Notes under the pieces: model-generated | Told to the model about the DNA's origin: nothing | Databases searched by the model: none | Seen by the model: only the letters and a program-made list of their open reading frames with translations | Made by a program: the position numbers and the translations under genes | Assembly (NCBI RefSeq): GCF_030066895.1 | Contig: NZ_JASJAV010000030.1 | Coordinates: 1-64,000, forward strand | Direction: 5' to 3' | Length of the DNA stretch: 64,000 nt | Source of the DNA: Breoghania sp. | Lineage (GTDB): Bacteria > Pseudomonadota > Alphaproteobacteria > Rhizobiales > Stappiaceae | Part shown: piece after piece, positions 41,369 through 51,329 of the stretch | How positions within the stretch are numbered: the first letter of the stretch is position 1 | How the letters are laid out: each line of letters starts with the position of its first letter

Positions 41369-42291
41369 ATGTCCATCCGTCCTATCAAGCAGATTTCCGG
41401 CACCAAGCAGACGCTGGAAGGTGCGGGCGTCAAGCTCAACCGCGTCTTCGGCTTCGGCGATACCTCGCTGACCGATCCGTTCCTGATGATGGACGATTTC
41501 CGTTCCGACCGGCCGGAGGATTATCTGGCCGGTCTTCCGTGGCATCCCCGCCGCGGGATCGAGACCATCACCTACGTGCTGGCAGGCTCCGTCGAGCACG
41601 GCGATAGTCTCGGCAATCGCGGGCGACTTGGGGCCGTTGACGTCCAGTGGATGACGGCTGGCAGTGGCATCCTGCACCAGGAGATGCCCGAGGGCAACGC
41701 CCAGGGCCGCATGCACGGGTTCCAGCTTTGGGCGAATCTGCCCTCATCGCTGAAGATGACCGATCCGCGCTACCAGGACCTCCCGGCAGGTGAAATTCCG
41801 GAGATCGTCGACGACGACGGCACCACGGTGCGCGTTGTGGTGGGCGACTTCTGGGGCAAGCGCGGTCCGGTCGACGGGATTGCCGCAGAGATCCGCAGTA
41901 TCTCGATATCTTCGTGCCGCCGGGCCGTCGCAAGGTCTTTCCCGTCGACACCTATCGCCAGGCTTTCACCTACATCTTCGAAGGCTCCGGCAGTTTCCGC
42001 GATGCGTCCAACCCGTTCGGCGTACTGATCGAAAATCAGGTCAATGGCGAAGCGGTGCATCTGCGCGATGAAAGCGGCAACCGCACGCTGGTCGTGTTCG
42101 ACAGTGGCGACGAGGTCGTCGTCCAGGCCGGAGATCAGGGCATCCGCTTCCTGCTCATCTCCGGCGCGCCCATCAAGGAACCCGTCGCCTGGCACGGCCC
42201 CATCGTGATGAACACCCACGAGGAACTCGTCCAGGCCGTGCGCGACCTGCAGAACGGCACGTTCATCAAGGACAATGCGATCATTCGCTGA
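41369..42291 (+). pseudogene. pirin-family cupin protein, one frameshift
   Basis: Pirins are bicupin metal-binding proteins; bacterial ones include quercetinases and metabolic regulators. The ATG at 41369 follows CGGAGGTGG. The N cupin has FGFGDTSLTDPFLMMDDFRS, the metal-ligand HPRRGIETITYVLAGSVEHG and WMTAGSGILHQEMPEG. The C cupin contains PVDTYRQAFTYIFEGSGSF and FLLISGAPIKEPVAWHGPIV. A frame change near 41895 joins DGIAAEI to the expected YLDIFVPPGRRKVFP. It ends at 42291, before a strong terminator. Confidence 0.85.
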
Positions 42292-42324
42292 AGAAGGCCG
42301 TCCTTCTTCGCACGACCAAAAACG

Positions 42325-42364
42325 AAACGGGCCGCATACGACATCGTATGCGGCCCGTTTTTCG
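42325..42364. terminator. bidirectional terminator between pirin and aminotransferase genes
   Basis: AAACGGGCCGCATACGA and TCGTATGCGGCCCGTTT form a perfect 17-base inverted repeat with a minimal loop. Both ends run into T or A tracts, so it serves the two convergent genes. Confidence 0.92.
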
Positions 42365-42386
42365 TCAAACGTCTGTCGGCGCGAAC

Positions 42387-43572
42387 TTATCCGCCGATGA
42401 CCTCACGCTTTTCGCCGTGCAGCCAGGCGGAAAGCCGCGCAACGACCTCGTCCAGCACCTCGTTCTTCTTGCAGAAGCACAGGCGGATGAAGCTCGTCGG
42501 CGCATCGCCGCCGTAGAAGGCAGAGACGGGAACCGCCGTCACGCCCGCTTCAACCGTCAGTGACGGCAGATCTCCACGTCGTCCAGCCCCGGCACCAGGC
42601 CGGAGGCATCGCAGATCACGAAATACGTGCCGGCACATGGCAGCACGGCAAAGCCAAGCTTGGACAGGCCTTCCGACAACCGATCGCGCTTGGCCTGAAG
42701 ATCGCCGGCCAGCGTCTCGAAATAGATATCGCCCTTGGCAAGACCGTAGGCGACCGCCTTTTGCAGGTTCGGCGCCGTGGTGAAGGTGACGAACTGGTGC
42801 GCCTTGGCGATCAGGTCGAGCAGATCGGGGGCGGCGGTGATGTAGCCAACCTTCCAGCCGGTGAGCGAGAAGGTTTTGCCCGCCGATCCGATGCGCACCG
42901 CACGCTCGCGCATGCCCTCGAACGTCATCAGCGGCCGGTTCTGAGCCCCGTCGAAGACCAGGTGCTCATAGACCTCGTCGCAGATCGCATAGAGATCATG
43001 CTCGACGCAGATCCGGGCGATCCCAGCCAGTTCCTCGTGAGAGAAGATCTTGCCTGCCGGATTCATCGGGTCGTTGATGAGGATCGCCTTGGTGCGCGGA
43101 GTCGCGGCTGCGGCGAGCGCGTCGAGATCAAGCGCCCATTCAGGCGGCGTCACGCGGACACGCACCGGCGTGCCGCCCGCCAGCTTCACCATCGGCAAAT
43201 AGCAGTCGTAGAGCGGCTCGATCAGGATGACTTCGTCGCCCCCGGCTCGATCCGCGCCATCAGACTGTCGGCAATGGCCTCAGTGGCGCCGGAGGTCACC
43301 AGAACCTCACGCTGCCAGTCGATATCGAACCCGTAGAAACGCTTGTTCGCACTCGCCACGGCCTGACGCAATTCCGGTACGCCCAGCATGGGCGGGTACT
43401 GGTTCGGCCCCGTCATGAGCGCGACAGAGGCTTGCGCGCGAACATCTTCGGGGCCGTCCACGTCAGGAAAACCCTGGCCGAGGTTGATGGCGCCGTGTTC
43501 AACCGGCAAACGCGACATGGTTTCAAAAACTGTCGTGGGCAGATCGGTAAATATGGAATTCGTAGTCTTCAT
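42387..43572 (-). pseudogene. class I/II PLP aminotransferase, two frameshifts
   Basis: This is a fold-type I aminotransferase of the aspartate/kynurenine type. The start ATG at 43572 (MKTTNSIFTDLPTTVFETMS) follows a good site. Family segments are INLGQGFPDVDGPEDV, LVTSGATEAIADSLMA, NDPMNPAGKIFSHEEL and the PLP-Lys motif RIGSAGKTFSLTGWKVGYI, with a C-terminal FIRLCFCKKNEVLDE. Frame changes are needed near 43228 (before DEVILIEPLYDCY) and near 42575. The substrate cannot be told. Confidence 0.87.
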
Positions 43573-43666
43573 GGGTTGCAGTTCCCTTTTTATATGGGGC
43601 GCACAATAGCCGACGAAGAATTCACGCGACAATGGAAGAAAGCACCGATGCACATTAACGCCACGC

Positions 43667-44521
43667 TCAACCCGCGAACGCTTGCCACCAATTGTGTTCG
43701 GTAACCGTCGCCAACGCCTTCAAACGCGAACGATCAACAAGCCGCGCCACCACGAAAAGGTCGCGTTCATTGCATTCGGGGAAGTTGCCCAAAAAACTGC
43801 AAGCGAAACCGAGGCGCGTGAGCAGACTCTCAATGATGTCGGGCGACATCCATTGGAAATGCCCTCCAACGACTCCGCACTGCCGGAAAACGCCGGGCGT
43901 ATTGTGCATGAGCTTGGCAAAACCGTAGTCGGATGTCGCATCAGCCACATTGAAGATCAGCACCCCGCCTTCGCGCAAGACAGCGGCGGTGGTCGCGACA
44001 TAGAGCGCCAGCGTATGCAATTCGACATGAACCATTGCGTCGAATGAGACCACAGCATCGATTCGCCCCTCAAGGCCGCGACCGCGCAGTGTCTTCAGCA
44101 TCCGTTGCGGGTCTTCATCCAACAATGTGGAAAAAAGCCGTTTCGAACTGACATCATCGGCGAACCGATGATTCAGCTTTTCCAGAAACGCTTCCGATAC
44201 ATCGAAACAATGCACGCTTGCAGTCTGACAATGTTCCAGCAGATGGAAGGTATATCGGCCCGCCCCTGAACCAATCTCGCATAACTGATCGGCTTCCCGG
44301 CCCAGTGTTTCAAATAGGCAGCGCTGCAGGACCGTTAGAATGTCTTCCTTTGCGCCCCATTCGTCTCCAGGCCAAACGTATTGACCGTCCGTATGGTTCA
44401 AGACCTGCCAAGCCTTCAGATCCTCCTTGGAACGAGGACGTCCGGATTGAATTTTCGGGAACACGTTTTGTACGTAATTATCCCATGTATTGGCATATGC
44501 CGATTTGAATTTTGATTCCAT
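43667..44521 (-). CDS. SAM-dependent methyltransferase (class I)
   Basis: This 284-aa methyltransferase has the SAM-binding loop LCEIGSGAGRYTFHLLEHC, the acidic end of strand 2 (VHCFDVSEAFLEKL), and the post-II motif region RIDAVVSFDAMVHVE. A start at 44521 (MESKFKSAYANTWDNYVQN) is chosen over an upstream ATG because it follows the family pattern. It is divergent from the following glycosyltransferase cluster and marks the left end of the surface-glycan island. It is intact. The substrate is unknown but probably a glycan or nucleotide sugar. Confidence 0.83.
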   Translation of the reverse strand: MESKFKSAYANTWDNYVQNVFPKIQSGRPRSKEDLKAWQVLNHTDGQYVWPGDEWGAKEDILTVLQRCLFETLGREADQLCEIGSGAGRYTFHLLEHCQTASVHCFDVSEAFLEKLNHRFADDVSSKRLFSTLLDEDPQRMLKTLRGRGLEGRIDAVVSFDAMVHVELHTLALYVATTAAVLREGGVLIFNVADATSDYGFAKLMHNTPGVFRQCGVVGGHFQWMSPDIIESLLTRLGFACSFLGNFPECNERDLFVVARLVDRSRLKALATVTEHNWWQAFAG

Positions 44522-44661
44522 ACACCCCCGCTTCTCTGGCCTTGTAACCATATATATCTACCAACAGCGATCTTATCCTAATATTGTAGCGAGCCTATCG
44601 CGCCACATTACGTTGATTGAATGCATCTCCTTCTACGGAAGGTTCACTCCCGAGAGGATCG

Positions 44662-45559
44662 ATGAAGCTCGTCATGAACCTCCTTATCCGCGACGAAGCG
44701 GACGTCATTCGCGAAAACCTCGAGTTTCATTTTGAGCGCGGCGTCGATCACGTCATCGTCACCGATAACGGATCGGAAGACAGAACGCGCGACGTGCCTG
44801 CGGAATTCGAGCGCATGGGGGTGGCGACAATCATCGGTGAGCCTGAGCAGAATTATGCACAAGGCAAGTGAGTCACCGCATGGCGCTGCGCGCGCGAGAG
44901 GAACTGGGCGCGGACTGGCTGATCAACAACGATGCCGACGAATTCTGGCACGCGCGTGAGGGCAATCTGAAATCCGCGCTCGATGAGGCCGACGGCAGCA
45001 TATTCACATGTCCGCGACTCAACATGATCTACCCGCACGATGGGGAGGATGGCTCTTCCTGGCAAACGCGCCTTGTCTACCGGATCACCGACCCCGTTTT
45101 GCCTTCAAGCCACCGGAAGACCGTTTGCGCGACTCGTTACCCGCCCCTTATTTCTATCTTGCACTGCTCCCCAAGGTTCTCGTGCGGACAGAGGGGCTTT
45201 GCTCCATCTCACAGGGCAATCACTATGCTCTGTACGAGGAATAGATGGAAAGGTGTCCGGGCGATATCACGATCTACCATTTCCCTGTGCGCTCAGCCTC
45301 CCAATTCCGGCGCAAGGTAGTGCAGGGCGGAGCCTCCTATGCCCGCAACACGGAGCTGCCCGAGACCCAAGGGTGGCATTGGCGGCGTTGGTACCAGTTG
45401 ATCACCGAAGGTCGGAAGGCTGAAGCACTGCCCGACAAGGGTCGACTAGCGGAAGATTTGAAAGCCGGAACCGTCGTGCACGACACGACCGCTCAAACCT
45501 TCTTTGACGTGGCAACCGGCCTTCCATCTATCAAGAGCACAGCAAACCGTTTTGCTTGA
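44662..45559 (+). pseudogene. GT2-like glycosyltransferase A, multiple lesions
   Basis: This is a GT-A glycosyltransferase of the family-2-like type seen in glycan islands. The ATG at 44662 opens MKLVMNLLIRDEADVIRENL. The sugar-nucleotide region shows VDHVIVTDNGSEDRTRDV and the metal motif DWLINNDADEFW. The C half has LPKVLVRTEGLCSISQGNHY and TQGWHWRRWYQLITEGRKAE. Lesions are a missing base near 44869 (QGKW read as stop), a frame change near 45085, and TAG at 45242-45244 at a likely Trp. The C half is clearly paralogous to the remnant at 56904. Confidence 0.78.
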
Positions 45560-45613
45560 CACTCCCCGAACAGGTGAAGACCTTTTCACGCGAACGATTT
45601 TGCATCTGGAAAG

Positions 45614-46471
45614 ATGAACATGCGTTTCTTTGTCATCGGCACCGGAGGTAGCGGCACGACGCTACTGCAGAAGATGATGACCCTGCATCCGGACACCCTC
45701 GTCTTTCCCGAAACTCACTGGATTCTGAAACTGGTCGAAGTCTTCGGCCGACAGAGCGTTCCCGTGGGCGCCTTGCTCGATATCGTCGAGCCGACCACCC
45801 ACGTGACCAGCAAACAGACAACCGCGCTGGATCGCGCCCGCTTTCTCGAGCGGGTCGGAGCGGATGCGCAGATGACGGTTCGGGATTTCTGCGACGCAGT
45901 GGGCCGAATGTTCGCAGAGGATGCGGGCAAGCGCCACTGGGCGGACAAGACGCCCGATTACAACGGTTATATAGCCCTGTTCCAGGACTTGTGGCCCGAG
46001 ACCCGCTTTATCCATATCCTGCGGCATGGCTCCAGAGTTGCAAACTCCATGATGCACCACCCCGGCTTTCGCGTCATGGCTGCGCTCAACGAAATCGCCT
46101 GGTGCCCGATCAGTTACAACGGCTACCATCAGCTGGCCCGGGACCAGTAGACCGAGCCCGCAGATTTCACTGCTTTATGGCATAACTGGCTACGCCGCAC
46201 ACCTGATGAAGCGACGCGAATTCCCCCCAAGCACTATCTGGAGGTTCGTTTTGAGGACCTTGTCGACGAACCACACCGTATGCTGGAACGGCTCACGGCC
46301 TTTCGCAGGATATCCAACGATGCCGACTGGCTGACAACGGCCACGGCCCTAATAGACCCTCAGCGGAGCAAACGCACGCCGAAGCCCGAGATCCTGAAAA
46401 CATTCGGTGCGCGGGAAAACGCCCTTCTGGAACAGATTGGCTATGAGCCTATCTCCTTTCAGGATGCCTGA
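45614..46471 (+). pseudogene. sulfotransferase A, one in-frame TAG
   Basis: This is a PAPS-dependent sulfotransferase. The 5'-phosphosulfate loop is IGTGGSGTTLLQKMM and the 3'-phosphate region is RFIHILRHGSRVANSMM, both canonical. The ATG at 45614 or the ATG at 45620 is the start. TAG at 46148-46150 interrupts after NGYHQLARDQ; the frame then continues TEPADFTALWHNWLRR to the normal stop at 46471. A Trp there would need only one base change. It lies between two glycosyltransferases, so it may add sulfate to a surface glycan. Confidence 0.85.
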
Positions 46472-47424
46472 AATGCAGCATGGCGAAACACGGCCCGCGG
46501 ACGGCCTCACGCTTCTGTCCGCCCCACCCCGGATCTCGACCGGAGAAATCCTTCTCGTTGCCCGCATCCGCAATGAGAATCTGAGGCTTCCCGGTTTTCT
46601 CGACCACTATCGCAAACTGGGGGTCGACCGCTTTCTGATCATCGACAACGCATCGGATGACGGCAGCACTGAGTTCCTGTGCACGCAAGCGGACGTGCAC
46701 CTCTTCCACACGCGGAAGAACTACGCACAGGCCCAATGCGGGGTTGCCTGGCAAAACGCGCTGCTTGCCCGTTATGCGGTCGGGCACTGGAGCTTCGTGG
46801 TCGATGCGGACGAGCTGTTCATCTATCCCGATTACGAGGCCCTACCGCTCGAGCGGTTGATCTCCTGTCTCGAGAAGATCGGGGCTCAGGGCATGCGAGC
46901 GCCGCTTCTCGACATGTATGCCCCCCGGCCCCATCGCCAATACCGGCTACTGGCGCGGGGCCCCGTTCCTCGACGCCTGCCCCTGTTTCGACGCCGACAC
47001 GTACGGCGATGCGGCCGCGCAGCGAAACGGCATCCATCACGGCGGCCCGCGGGAGCGGCTTTTCTGGTCGGGACAGGATCGTGCCTACCTTTCACCGGTT
47101 TTCACCAAGATACCTTTTCTGAAATGGCGCGAGGATCTCGCTCTCGACATGTCGCCCCACAATATCGGCGGCATCAAACCGGCGTAGGCGCGGGGGATTC
47201 TGCTGCATTTCAAGTTTCTGCAGGATTTCGCGGAACGCGCCCGGATGGAGACCGAGCGCAAGGAGCATTTCGCCGATGGCTGCCAATATGCCGCCTATTG
47301 GGATGTCTTTGCCCGCGAACCGGAGCTCAGCGCCCATTTCGAGAGATCGCATCGCTATCGCGACAGTGCACAACTGGTCGACCTGGGATTGGTGACCCGC
47401 GCAAACGACTATCCGACGCCCTGA
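46464..47424 (+). pseudogene. GT2-like glycosyltransferase B, frameshift and TAG
   Basis: A second GT-A glycosyltransferase. The start ATG at 46464 or 46473 overlaps the sulfotransferase end. The core shows LLVARIRNENLRLPGFLDHY, FLIIDNASDDGSTEFL and the metal motif WSFVVDADELFIYPDYEALP. A frame change near 46920 leads to GPIANTGYWRGAPFLDACPC, and TAG at about 47185-47187 lies in GGIKPA-x-ARGILLHFKFLQ. The remainder runs to 47424. It resembles proteins that use the same nucleotide-sugar fold as glycosyltransferase A. Confidence 0.78.
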
Positions 47425-47549
47425 CCTTTGGGCCCGACTTCCCTCATCGCGAATTTGCGGTATCCCGACAGATGATGTCCAGAAACGACTGAGCGGGCCG
47501 AAAGGCTCGCTCAAGAGAGATTTGCGCGCTCGCTTTGAGGACAACCAGG

Positions 47550-48872
47550 CTAGTGAGCCTGATAGCGCATTTCCTCGACCAAGCGGCTCAGCTCAGCGAT
47601 CCGGGCCTCGAGTTCATCGACCTGCCGTTCCTTTTCCACCAGGCGCGAGTTGATCGCCTTGATGGAGGCGAGGGCGACGCCCAACGTATCGATTGTGGCG
47701 ATCGAGGTGTCATTGATCCCCGTCTCGAACAGCGCGCGGAAGTCCTGCGCCATCGGCCCGATATGGATGACCGACGGATCGGTCTTGTAGGCCCATTCCG
47801 AAATATCCAGACGCGCCACCTTGTTCAGGATATCGTCGTTATTGACCCGAACGATGTTCGTCTTCTTGTTGCGATCCGAATTCTGGGTCAGCGTTCCCTC
47901 GATGGTCATGCTGCCGGTCGGGGTGATGAACGCCTGAATGCCGGTATTGCCGAAATGGGTCCAAATAAAATTCGAACTGGTGTCGAGGCCGATATTCCAG
48001 ATGTTGTCGGCAATGGAGCTGTCGTTGAACTGCATGCAGAGCGTGCCGTTCTTCTTGAGCTCAAGCTGAACGCCAAAACTGGAGCTCGTCTCCTCCACCA
48101 GCACGTTGCCCGTCGCGTCGTCGCTCAGGATGTGCAACGCCTTGGTCGGAGCGTTCGTGCTGATCCCCACAAAGCCAGCGCTGGTGACGATGAAGTCGTC
48201 GGTGGTGCCGGATCCGTTCTCGACCTGAAAGGAGCCATCCGGGGTCGCGGTGCCGAGGCCCACATCACCGTCAGCGGCAATGAACAGAGAGTTGCTGGGC
48301 GCGGAGGGAACGATCCGGAAGGGGAGCTTGCTGGCATTCGTCACGTCGCGAATGAAGAAGTTGGTCTCGTTGCCAGCCACATCCCAGGTCTGCGAGGAGA
48401 AGCCGCTGGAGCCGTCCTGTTCCAGCCGGAGAGCGGGACTATTGCCGCTGAACACATGCAGATCGACCGCAGGCGAGGCGGTCTTGATGCCAACGCGCCT
48501 GGCCAACGAGAGATAGAGGAGATTGTTCGGGGAATTGGCCTGAATCCAAACCGGCTTCGTGCTGTTGGTGGATCTCGATAGCGAACATGTTGGCGCCGCC
48601 ATTCGAGGTCTCGTTGGCTATCAGGCGCCAGTCCACATTGGGAAAGGACGAGGAAGCGCTGGTGTCATTGAAGAAGATACGGAGGTTGTTTTCCTTCAGG
48701 ATCACCGTGTCGAAGCCGAAGACTCGCCATTCACGCAGTCCACGCCGACACACAGGCTTCCCTGCACGATCACGTCCTGAATGAAGACTTCATCGGCCCG
48801 GGCGGAGCCCACCGAAAGCGCGGAGGTCATCAACAGACCCGCGGCCAGTCCCAATCCAGCATGTTTGTTCAT
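47550..48872 (-). pseudogene. secreted S74 (intramolecular chaperone) fibre protein, two frameshifts
   Basis: Reconstructed from 48872, this starts with a Sec signal peptide (MNKHAGLGLAAGLLMTSALS, cut near SARA). A beta-rich body follows, with repeats such as LGTATPDGSFQVENGSGT. The C-terminal peptidase S74 domain has the self-cleaving Ser/Lys core in TQNSDRNKKTNIVRVNNDD and the signature SEWAYKTDPSVIHIGPMAQD, with a coiled coil at the end (RLVEKERQVDELEARIAELS). In phage tail fibres this domain folds and trimerises the fibre, then cuts itself off. Frame changes are needed near 48727 and 48560. It lies next to a secreted protein and Sel1/FG-GAP genes, not phage genes. Confidence 0.82.
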
Positions 48873-49060
48873 CGAAATTCTCCCCTAACGCCCCGCGGGC
48901 ACGCATCAACCGTCTTCCATCCGATTTCCACCACCCCGGCCTCAGCCGGAAATCTCTGCATTCCGAAACCGCATCCTCGACATGCAGCTCAATCTTCAAA
49001 TTTTCCGATCTCAGCGGTTCCGGCACAGGATCTCGCGACCTCAAGCGCTGAGGGAGCGCG

Positions 49061-49553
49061 CTAGCGCTCTTCCATTCCCTGTGGCTGGAAAATCACACCG
49101 CCCTTGATCAGATAAGGAGCCGCTCGCGGAAACGCCCGCATATTGCTCGTTCTTGGCGGAATCACCCCGACCGTTGTCGAGTTCGGTGCGAACCGCGATC
49201 CGCTTCGAGGTCACCGCGCTGAGCTGATAGCTGCAGCGACCGTCTTCGACCTTGCAGCGACCGTCTTCGACCTTGCCGAACTTGCGCAGATTGATCACCG
49301 GGGCCGTGCGCTTGGACCGCGCCATCACGGTAAAGCCGTTAGGTTCCGTGATCGTCAGCGTCACATTGCGGTAGTCGCCGCCCAGATCAAAACCGACGGT
49401 TGCTTCGGAAAAACGATTGGTCGCAACCAGTTCGTCGCCGCCGGCCAGGGCTGCACCGGTCAAGAAGATCCCGGTTGCGAGCATAGCCGCCGCCAAGGAC
49501 ACCGCCCCACGACGTCCGGCACAGAACCGATCCCTCACCCTCTCGCGCCTCAT
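49061..49553 (-). pseudogene. small secreted protein of unknown family, late frameshift
   Basis: The reconstructed protein is about 160 aa. It begins with an N-terminal Arg-rich stretch and a hydrophobic signal (AVSLAAAMLATGIFLTGAAL), then a mature part rich in beta-type sequence (VGFDLGGDYRNVTLTITEPN, INLRKFGKVEDGRC). A 21-base tandem duplication at 49233-49274 doubles a KVEDGRC unit. An extra T near 49112 shifts the end; without it the tail reads SYLIKGGVIFQPQGMEER. The start may lie anywhere between 49571 and 49553. I do not recognise the family. It lies 188 bases upstream of the S74 gene on the same strand. Confidence 0.55.
49233..49274 (-). repeat. perfect 21-base tandem duplication inside the secreted protein gene
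   Basis: GCAGCGACCGTCTTCGACCT followed by T is repeated exactly twice. It keeps the frame and duplicates a seven-residue Cys-containing unit. Copies are 49233-49253 and 49254-49274. Confidence 0.88.
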
Positions 49554-49899
49554 ATACCGCGCCCTCCGCAAAGCCGTCCCAAGTCACTCGTCCGCCGGAC
49601 ACCCGTCCATGGTTCAAGCCCCCGCATTGCGCACCTTACCCCCATGGGTTGAGGCGGGAAGAGCGAAACCGGAGGACGAAACGCTGCGCGGTTGTAGCCG
49701 ACAAGTTCCCCAATGCCAACAACGACACTTAAGAAAGCAATGTCAAAAATGTATTTAAAAACAATGGCTAGCTAAAACAGAACATTATTATAAATACATG
49801 TTTGACTCACGCCCCTTCATCGCAACGGAGCAATGCATGACGATATCGTAAAATACACGGATTCACCGCCTTTCATACCCCTTTCAAAGACCGTCTTTC
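49554..49899. other. AT-richer interval between the secreted protein and Sel1 genes
   Basis: About 345 bases with no gene. The right half turns AT-rich around 49740-49800, which could hold the promoter of the secreted-protein/S74 pair. No factor-binding motif was recognised. Confidence 0.4.
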
Positions 49900-51316
49900 T
49901 CAGTTTCCCTGCGGTATTTTCGAATCTTCGCGCTTTACGGGAGATTTCGCAGCTGACTGCAACCCGTTGCCGACACTTCGCACACCGGTTGCAGCCCAAC
50001 GGCCGCTCGCCAGCTTCTGCGCTTCGTTGATCTGGTCGGCCGTCATGCGCGCCTTCAAAGCGGCCCGCAACTTCACCGCCTCGGCATGCCCGCCCGCACT
50101 GGCCAGATTGAGCCACATGTAGGCAGTCACGAAATCCTGCGGCATGCCGCGCCCGCGAAAGCTGAGAAGATCGAGATTGGTCACGGCGGGGACGAAACCG
50201 GCCGAAGCGGCCTGGCGATAAAAGCCCGCGGCCTTCGAATAATCGACCGGAACACCCAATCCGCGCGCATGGATGTAGCTCAGCAGAAAGGCCGACACCA
50301 CATCGCCGCGCGCGGCCGCACGCCGGTAGCTCTCAAGGGTCCATCCCCCCGAGTAGGGGGGAGCAAGCCGACTGTCATAGACGGCGGGTATCTCATCCGG
50401 GTCGAAATCGTCCGAGATCCGGGCATCGCTCCGGCCGCTGCGGCGGTAGAGGTCGAAAACCTTCGTCTCGCTTAGCGGAACGCCGAAGCCGTTTTCGTAC
50501 ATGACGCCGAGATTGCCCACGGCCGGTTTCAGCCCCTGCTCCACCGCCTGACGAAACAGCGCTACCGCCTTCTCGTAGTCCTGCGCAACGCCCTCGCCGC
50601 GCACATAGAGAAGACCGAGATTGTTCTGCGCCTTGGCTTCCCCCTTCTCGGCCGCGACGGACAGGAGTTCGCGGGCACGTTCCGGATCCTTCGCCACGCC
50701 GCGATCTTCCAGATAGAGCATTCCGAGATTGGCCTCAGCCTCCGCCAGCCCCTACGCGGCCGCCTTTTCGTACCAGCGCGCGGCCTCAGCCGGATCGGCT
50801 TCGATGCCGAGGCCGTTGTCGTACATGACGGCGAGGTCGAACTGATGATGCGGATCGCCCTGGGCGGCGGCAGCCTTGTACCATTCAAGCGCGCGGGCAT
50901 AGTCACACGCAACGCCCAGCCCGGCGGCATAGTAGACGCCCAGCGCATTCTGGGCATCGGCATTGCCTGCGCTCGCGGCCAACGTGTACCAGCGCGCGAC
51001 CTCGCCGTAATCCTGCGGCACGCCGGTGCCGCGATGGTAGATCCAGGCAAAGGCGCAACTGGGCCTCGACGGATCCCGCCTGCGCCAGCGGCGTGAGCGC
51101 GGCGACGGCTTCAGCGGTATCATTGCACGCCAGCGCCGCATCCGCCCGATGCAAATCGGCCGCTTCATCGGCAAGCACGCTTCCCGTCACAAGGACGGAG
51201 AACGAACAGGCGAGGCACAAGATCGCAGCCGATCCGGCGTGCCCTGCCCTGCCGAACGAGGTCTTCTCGCGCCGCACCACGGTTCCTGCGCGCTTGCTTT
51301 TCATCAGCCTTTTCAT
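49900..51316 (-). pseudogene. Sel1-repeat secreted protein A, frameshift and stop
   Basis: This Sel1-like repeat protein folds as an alpha solenoid used for protein-protein contacts. A start at 51316 (MKRLMKSKRAGTVVRREKTS) leads into a hydrophobic segment (AAILCLACSFSVLVTGSVLA), then Sel1 repeats such as NALGVYYAAGLGVACDYARA and NNLGLLYVRGEGVAQDYEKA. Lesions are a frame change near 51080 and TAG at about 50752-50754 at the expected Glu of KAAAEGLAEAEA. The ending VGNGLQSAAKSPVKREDSKI is Lys/Arg-rich. The start lies 14 bases after the end of the partner gene at 51330, so they are cotranscribed. Confidence 0.8.
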
Positions 51317-51329
51317 CGCCGGGCGCCCC

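Noticed and set aside
14786..46150. TAG and TGA read as tryptophan (recoded genetic code)
   Set aside because: TAG and TGA also end normal genes here (for example xerD, cobT, the halogenase), TGG is used throughout for Trp, and many lesions are frameshifts. Recoding does not explain the set.
47535..48581. A 348-codon plus-strand frame over the S74 gene
   Set aside because: It is a shadow; the minus strand has the signal peptide, S74 core and coiled coil.
47550..48872. Prophage tail fibre
   Set aside because: A Sec signal peptide is present and there are no capsid, tail or terminase genes in the window.
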